DNA of 40,880 nt from Gemmatimonadota bacterium. GTDB taxonomy: Bacteria; 4572-55; J002. The notes under the pieces are model-generated. The model searched no databases. It saw only the letters and a list, made by a program, of their open reading frames with translations, and was not told the DNA's origin. Location: contig RFFQ01000034.1 in NCBI GenBank assembly GCA_003697105.1, forward strand, positions 1 through 40,880. The letters are read 5' to 3'. Positions 40,034 through 40,880 of this stretch are shown here, in pieces. Position numbers and translations under genes: made by a program. Every line of letters starts with the position of its first letter. Position 1 is the stretch's first letter.

Positions 40034-40880
40034 GTGAACATGAAAAAAAACCATCCCATTTTATCCGGGACATCATCATTGAAGATTTGAAAGCCGGTAA
40101 AAATGACAAACGTGTCCACACCCGCTTCCCACCGGAACCAAACGGCTATTTGCATATTGGTCACGCGAAGTCGATCTTGCTAAATTACGGGTTGGCAAAG
40201 GAATTTGGGGGCAAGTTCAACTTGCGCTTCGATGATACCAATCCCATCAAAGAAGAACAAGAATATGTGGATGCCATCATGGAGGACATCAAATGGTTGG
40301 GGGCAGATTGGGAAGACCGGCTCTTTTTTGCTTCGGATTATTTTGACCAACTGTATGAATGGGCGATCAAACTTATTAAAAAGGGTAAAGCGTATGTCTG
40401 CGATCTGACGGCAGATGAAATCCGAGAATATCGGGGTACGCTCACCGAACCGGGCAAAAACAGCCCCTACCGGGATCGCTCCATTGAGGAAAACCTCGAC
40501 CTGTTTGAACGAATGAAAGCCGGTGAGTTCCCGGATGGGTCAAAAACCTTGCGGGCAAAAATCGATATGAGTGCCCCGAATCTGAATCTACGAGACCCCG
40601 TGATGTACCGCATTTTACACGCCCACCACCACCGAACCGGTGATAAGTGGTGTATCTATCCCATGTATGATTGGGCACATGGACAATCGGACTCAATTGA
40701 AGGCATTACCCACTCGATCTGTACCCTAGAATTTGAAGACCATCGACCCCTTTACGACTGGTTCATCCGGGAATTGGGGATTTTTCAATCGCGCCAATAT
40801 GAATTTGCCCGCCTGAACCTGAATTACACGGTGATGAGCAAACGAAAACTACTGGAACTGGTCAAAGGGGGTTACGTGAA
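40030..40880 (+). CDS. glnS: Glutaminyl-tRNA synthetase (3' end beyond window)
   Basis: 283 codons are visible. The class I HIGH motif is [17 protein letters not shown], with GlnRS-specific [20 protein letters not shown], the [20 protein letters not shown] region and TVMSKRKL (KMSKS-like) just before the edge. GlnRS rather than GluRS is indicated by [12 protein letters not shown] and by [25 protein letters not shown] 40030 is the start, with AAGGAG 8 nt upstream; it overlaps the preceding stop (GTGA). The enzyme charges tRNA-Gln directly, so this organism does not depend only on the Glu-tRNA amidotransferase route. Confidence 0.97.
   Translation, partial: MSEHEKKPSHFIRDIIIEDLKAGKNDKRVHTRFPPEPNGYLHIGHAKSILLNYGLAKEFGGKFNLRFDDTNPIKEEQEYVDAIMEDIKWLGADWEDRLFFASDYFDQLYEWAIKLIKKGKAYVCDLTADEIREYRGTLTEPGKNSPYRDRSIEENLDLFERMKAGEFPDGSKTLRAKIDMSAPNLNLRDPVMYRILHAHHHRTGDKWCIYPMYDWAHGQSDSIEGITHSICTLEFEDHRPLYDWFIRELGIFQSRQYEFARLNLNYTVMSKRKLLELVKGGYV

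Overview
The window is ordinary chromosomal DNA of a Gram-negative-type bacterium, most likely of the FCB superphylum outside the classical Bacteroidetes (KSB1- or Calditrichota-like). This placement is inferred from several features. The M1 peptidase ends in a C-terminal sorting/FlgD-like domain with the motif YPNPFNPQTTI. There are several SPII lipoproteins and a beta-barrel fused to a c-type heme domain. Planctomycete-type cytochrome c domains, a dockerin-like EF-hand, a GAF-GAF histidine kinase and a YtxJ-type bacilliredoxin are also present. No tRNA, rRNA, CRISPR array, transposase, integrase or phage gene was seen.

Layout, left to right. (1) 1-4136, minus: two tandem subtilisin-like proteases that are collinear paralogues; the left one is cut by the window edge. 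(2) 4214-6691, minus: phosphopantetheinyl transferase and cupin (TGATG overlap), and a MATE transporter. (3) 6795-14547, minus: a co-directional run reading small membrane protein, membrane-anchored alpha/beta hydrolase, cyclic-nucleotide-domain patatin of the NTE type, a fusion of an ECF-like sigma factor with a SAM methyltransferase, a polytopic membrane protein, and oligopeptidase B, which has its own promoter. (4) 14631-15602, minus: a secreted protein of six beta/gamma-crystallin motifs with a palindrome over its predicted promoter. (5) 15899-18364, plus: lipoprotein, ribosomal protein bL28, a membrane-anchored protein of unknown function and a phospholipase D-like lipoprotein. (6) 18406-21869, minus: polyprenyl sugar-phosphate transferase and a GH57 glycosidase joined by a TGATG overlap.

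(7) 22126-26234, plus: a TIGR01777-type SDR, a ROK sugar kinase lacking the family zinc cysteines, then FolE2 and a RibD-C/DHFR-like reductase behind a long, apparently structured leader. (8) 26344-29349, minus: secreted M1 aminopeptidase. (9) 29677-33713, plus: acidic DUF2007-like protein, DUF4269 nucleotidyltransferase-like protein, PHP phosphoesterase and an orphan soluble histidine kinase. (10) 33773-39370, plus: bacilliredoxin, DUF3592 protein and SDR, running into three c-type heme proteins: a four-helix inner-membrane diheme protein, an outer-membrane barrel with an N-terminal heme domain, and a lipoprotein with two heme domains separated by three BIG2 domains. (11) 39476-40880, plus: an unknown helical protein overlapping glutaminyl-tRNA synthetase, cut by the window end.

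Most genes are housekeeping or envelope functions. The two places with the best chance of new biology are the sigma-factor/methyltransferase fusion beside a cyclic-nucleotide-gated patatin (9548-13111), and the three-gene heme operon (35431-39370), which looks like a possible envelope-spanning electron conduit. Function of both is inference; only the domain content and gene order are seen.
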